64,000 nt of DNA. Origin: Rhea pennata. Lineage: Eukaryota; Chordata; Aves; Rheiformes; Rheidae. Position 1 is the stretch's first letter. Every line of letters starts with the position of its first letter. A model generated the notes under the pieces. That model saw only the letters and a list, made by a program, of their open reading frames with translations, was not told the DNA's origin and did not search any database. The stretch spans positions 57,390,553 to 57,454,552 of the forward strand of contig NC_084702.1 of assembly GCF_028389875.1 (NCBI RefSeq), read 5' to 3'. Below are positions 61,974-64,000 of the stretch, one piece after another. The position numbers were made by a program, and so were the translations under genes.

Positions 61974-63735
61974 AAGCATAATTAGATACCCAAAGCTTTC
62001 AGAATCAAAGGCCTTAAAAATTTAGTTCCAACTATTTCCCCAGGACCACATGAAGAGTTACTGTCAAGGCCATCATTAGTACTCAAACCACACTATCATT
62101 CTATTTTCAAAAGTACTAAGTTATACTAAGAACACAAAGCTATTATTCCAGTGTCCAGACTCAGAGTTCAGAACAATTTTCAGGCAGCATGTGATTTCTG
62201 ATGTCACAGAAAACTGAAAGGTTCTCAAGCAAAAGGAGAAAGCCTGAATGAAACGAATTAGTTAAAACAATCTGCAAATATGCTGAATCTATTATGTTTG
62301 GTGAGAACATCATATGAGATTGTTACAGAAAAAAGACAAACTGTTATGACAGTAACTCAGAAATATCTACATGAATTAGAGATAGGTCATGTAATTCTTT
62401 TTCAACTCTTTGTCTGACTGCTCTTCCACATTTAGAAGAAACTCTACATTCCTGAAACTGACAAAAGCAATGAGGAACATGGTTTGATTATTTGAAGTTC
62501 CTTCTGCTTCTACCATATAGTTATTCTTATCCATGCATATTCTAATGATCTTAGAAAAGTTATTGCTAACAAATCTTCCAACTTTAAGCAAAAATATTCT
62601 TTATTTTAAAGAGTTAAATATTATTTCCAATTGTAGATATTGAACTGACATTCAGTATTACTTTGTCTTATTTATATTTTGACTATTTTTTTTGATTAAA
62701 AACTAGGAATTTGAGGGAAGAAACAGAAAATACATGTCCAATATGTTACAGAACTTTACTGTAATTGCCATACAACAAAATGATCCCACTTCTGTTTCAT
62801 TAATTAGGAACCAATGTAAACCCCTACTGTGAACATCTGTCTGCTGTGCACAAGAGACTCCTTTTATTCCACTAAAGAATAAACTAATGCATGTCTCTGC
62901 CAAGATTTCAAAGTTGGAAGCCTAAGCTAAACGAGGTACTAGAAAAAACAATGCTACCTGAAATGTGTAAAATGTTTGAGGCCCAGAGAGCTTCCAGGAG
63001 GGCTATTTGGCAACCAACAGTTTAGAGGGGGGAGAGGAAGGGAGAAGAGAGGGAAGAAATCAAGAGATTCAAGAGTCATCAGTATGAAATACAGGCAATC
63101 AAAAACTGGCCACCACTATTTCTCACACAGGGAAGACGATGGGCACTCAGAGCTGAGAACTCAAACAGCAGTTGCCAGTGACAGAGAAGATACTAGTTTT
63201 GACAACCCCCTCCACTCTTAGCATAAACATAAGTAGTGTGTGTCAGGAACAGTAGTGTGTACAGGGACAAGAGCCTTCAGCAGCTTTTAACCTTTAGTGG
63301 TATTACAGTAAATGTTGTCTTATCTCCACTATACTGGAATAAAGTTTGAAACATACTGTGTAATCAGATTCTAAATATTTAAAACATCTTCCTCCTATCA
63401 CAAGCTACCGACTTTCTTTATCAGCTCAATAGTAGCATGAGAGTAAGTTCAGCCCTGAATGAGACTATCAGCAATGAAGTAGCAAGGAAATCACAGTAGC
63501 CAAGTGTCTCATTGAACTGTAGAGAGAAAAATGTGCATTTCCCGTACTACAGTCTAACTTTATTATATTTACTATTTTTTTTTGACATTTTACTATTTTT
63601 AGCTCAGTTGAAGACATTCACACTCTGCCACTTTCATTATGCAATGAACTTCCTGGGACAAGCATTCCATCTAACATACGTCCTGTAAAGAACTGTGTGC
63701 AATATCAGCATTCAGACAACATACATCCAAATCAA

Positions 63736-63755
63736 AAAAAAAAAAAAAAAAAAAG
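63736..63755. repeat. Poly-A run
   Basis: About 19 consecutive A near the right end of the window in ARSB intron 4. No LINE or SINE body is attached that I can recognise on its 5' side. Confidence 0.9.
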
Positions 63756-64000
63756 GAAATGGAAAAATGTTGACACGTAAATGAAAAAAACAGCATATGA
63801 AACAAGCTTAAATCCACTCATTTTTACTTCTCATTTCCACATTGCTAGAACTTGCAATTTCCTTCTCCCTAAGGAGTTTACATTCAAGTGACCCTTTTCA
63901 TTTGATTTCCCAAATGAATTATCAGGAAAGTCTTGAAGGAGAGAAAAAGATGATTTCTGTTCTGATTCTTAAAACTTGTTTCTTTTCCAAGTAATCACAG

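Overview
This is vertebrate nuclear DNA, almost certainly from a bird or a close sauropsid relative. It is AT-rich, intron- and intergene-dominated sequence with one very GC-rich CpG island. The recognisable interspersed repeats are CR1 LINE pieces, several ending in the avian-type ATTCTATG/ATTCTGTG tail, and I saw no Alu, B1 or L1. There are no bacterial-style genes or operons, and nearly all open frames are chance.

The only protein-coding gene supported directly is arylsulfatase B (ARSB, N-acetylgalactosamine-4-sulfatase) on the minus strand. Its last four coding exons lie in the window: exon 5 (61242-61485), exon 6 (54552-54622), exon 7 (34975-35103) and exon 8 to the stop codon (34180-34445). 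Exon numbers follow the human gene. Splice phases join cleanly and no frame is broken. Exons 1-4 must lie beyond the right edge. The visible part carries the C-terminal half of the sulfatase, including the metal-binding Asp-Asn pair and the active-site lysine.

From left to right: 1-7600 is AT-rich and gene-free, inferred to be the first intron of the next gene. 7640-8800 is a strong CpG island with splice-donor-like sites on the minus strand. By vertebrate gene order (LHFPL2 lies just downstream of ARSB on the same strand) it is probably the LHFPL2 promoter and first exon, though no LHFPL2 coding sequence is in the window. 8860-34179 is intergenic sequence plus the ARSB 3' UTR. It holds a plus-strand CR1 3' end (25110-25326), a degenerate tandem repeat of five units of roughly 150-190 bp (28235-29113), a possible ancient CR1 (31640-31910) and a minus-strand CR1 fragment retaining part of its reverse transcriptase (32760-33563). 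34180-64000 is ARSB exons and introns. Intron 6 is about 19.4 kb and contains a (GT)n microsatellite close to exon 7, an old CR1 copy (38950-39632) and low-complexity A-rich DNA. Intron 4 contains a chimeric retroposon with a tRNA-Pro(AGG)-like head and a CR1 3' tail (61758-61973).

The best candidates for something undescribed are the tRNA-Pro/CR1 chimera, which is SINE-like, and the degenerate tandem array. Smaller oddities are two extra N-glycosylation sequons in ARSB exon 7, a three-site STAT-like inverted-repeat cluster near 5.1 kb, and several perfect inverted repeats.
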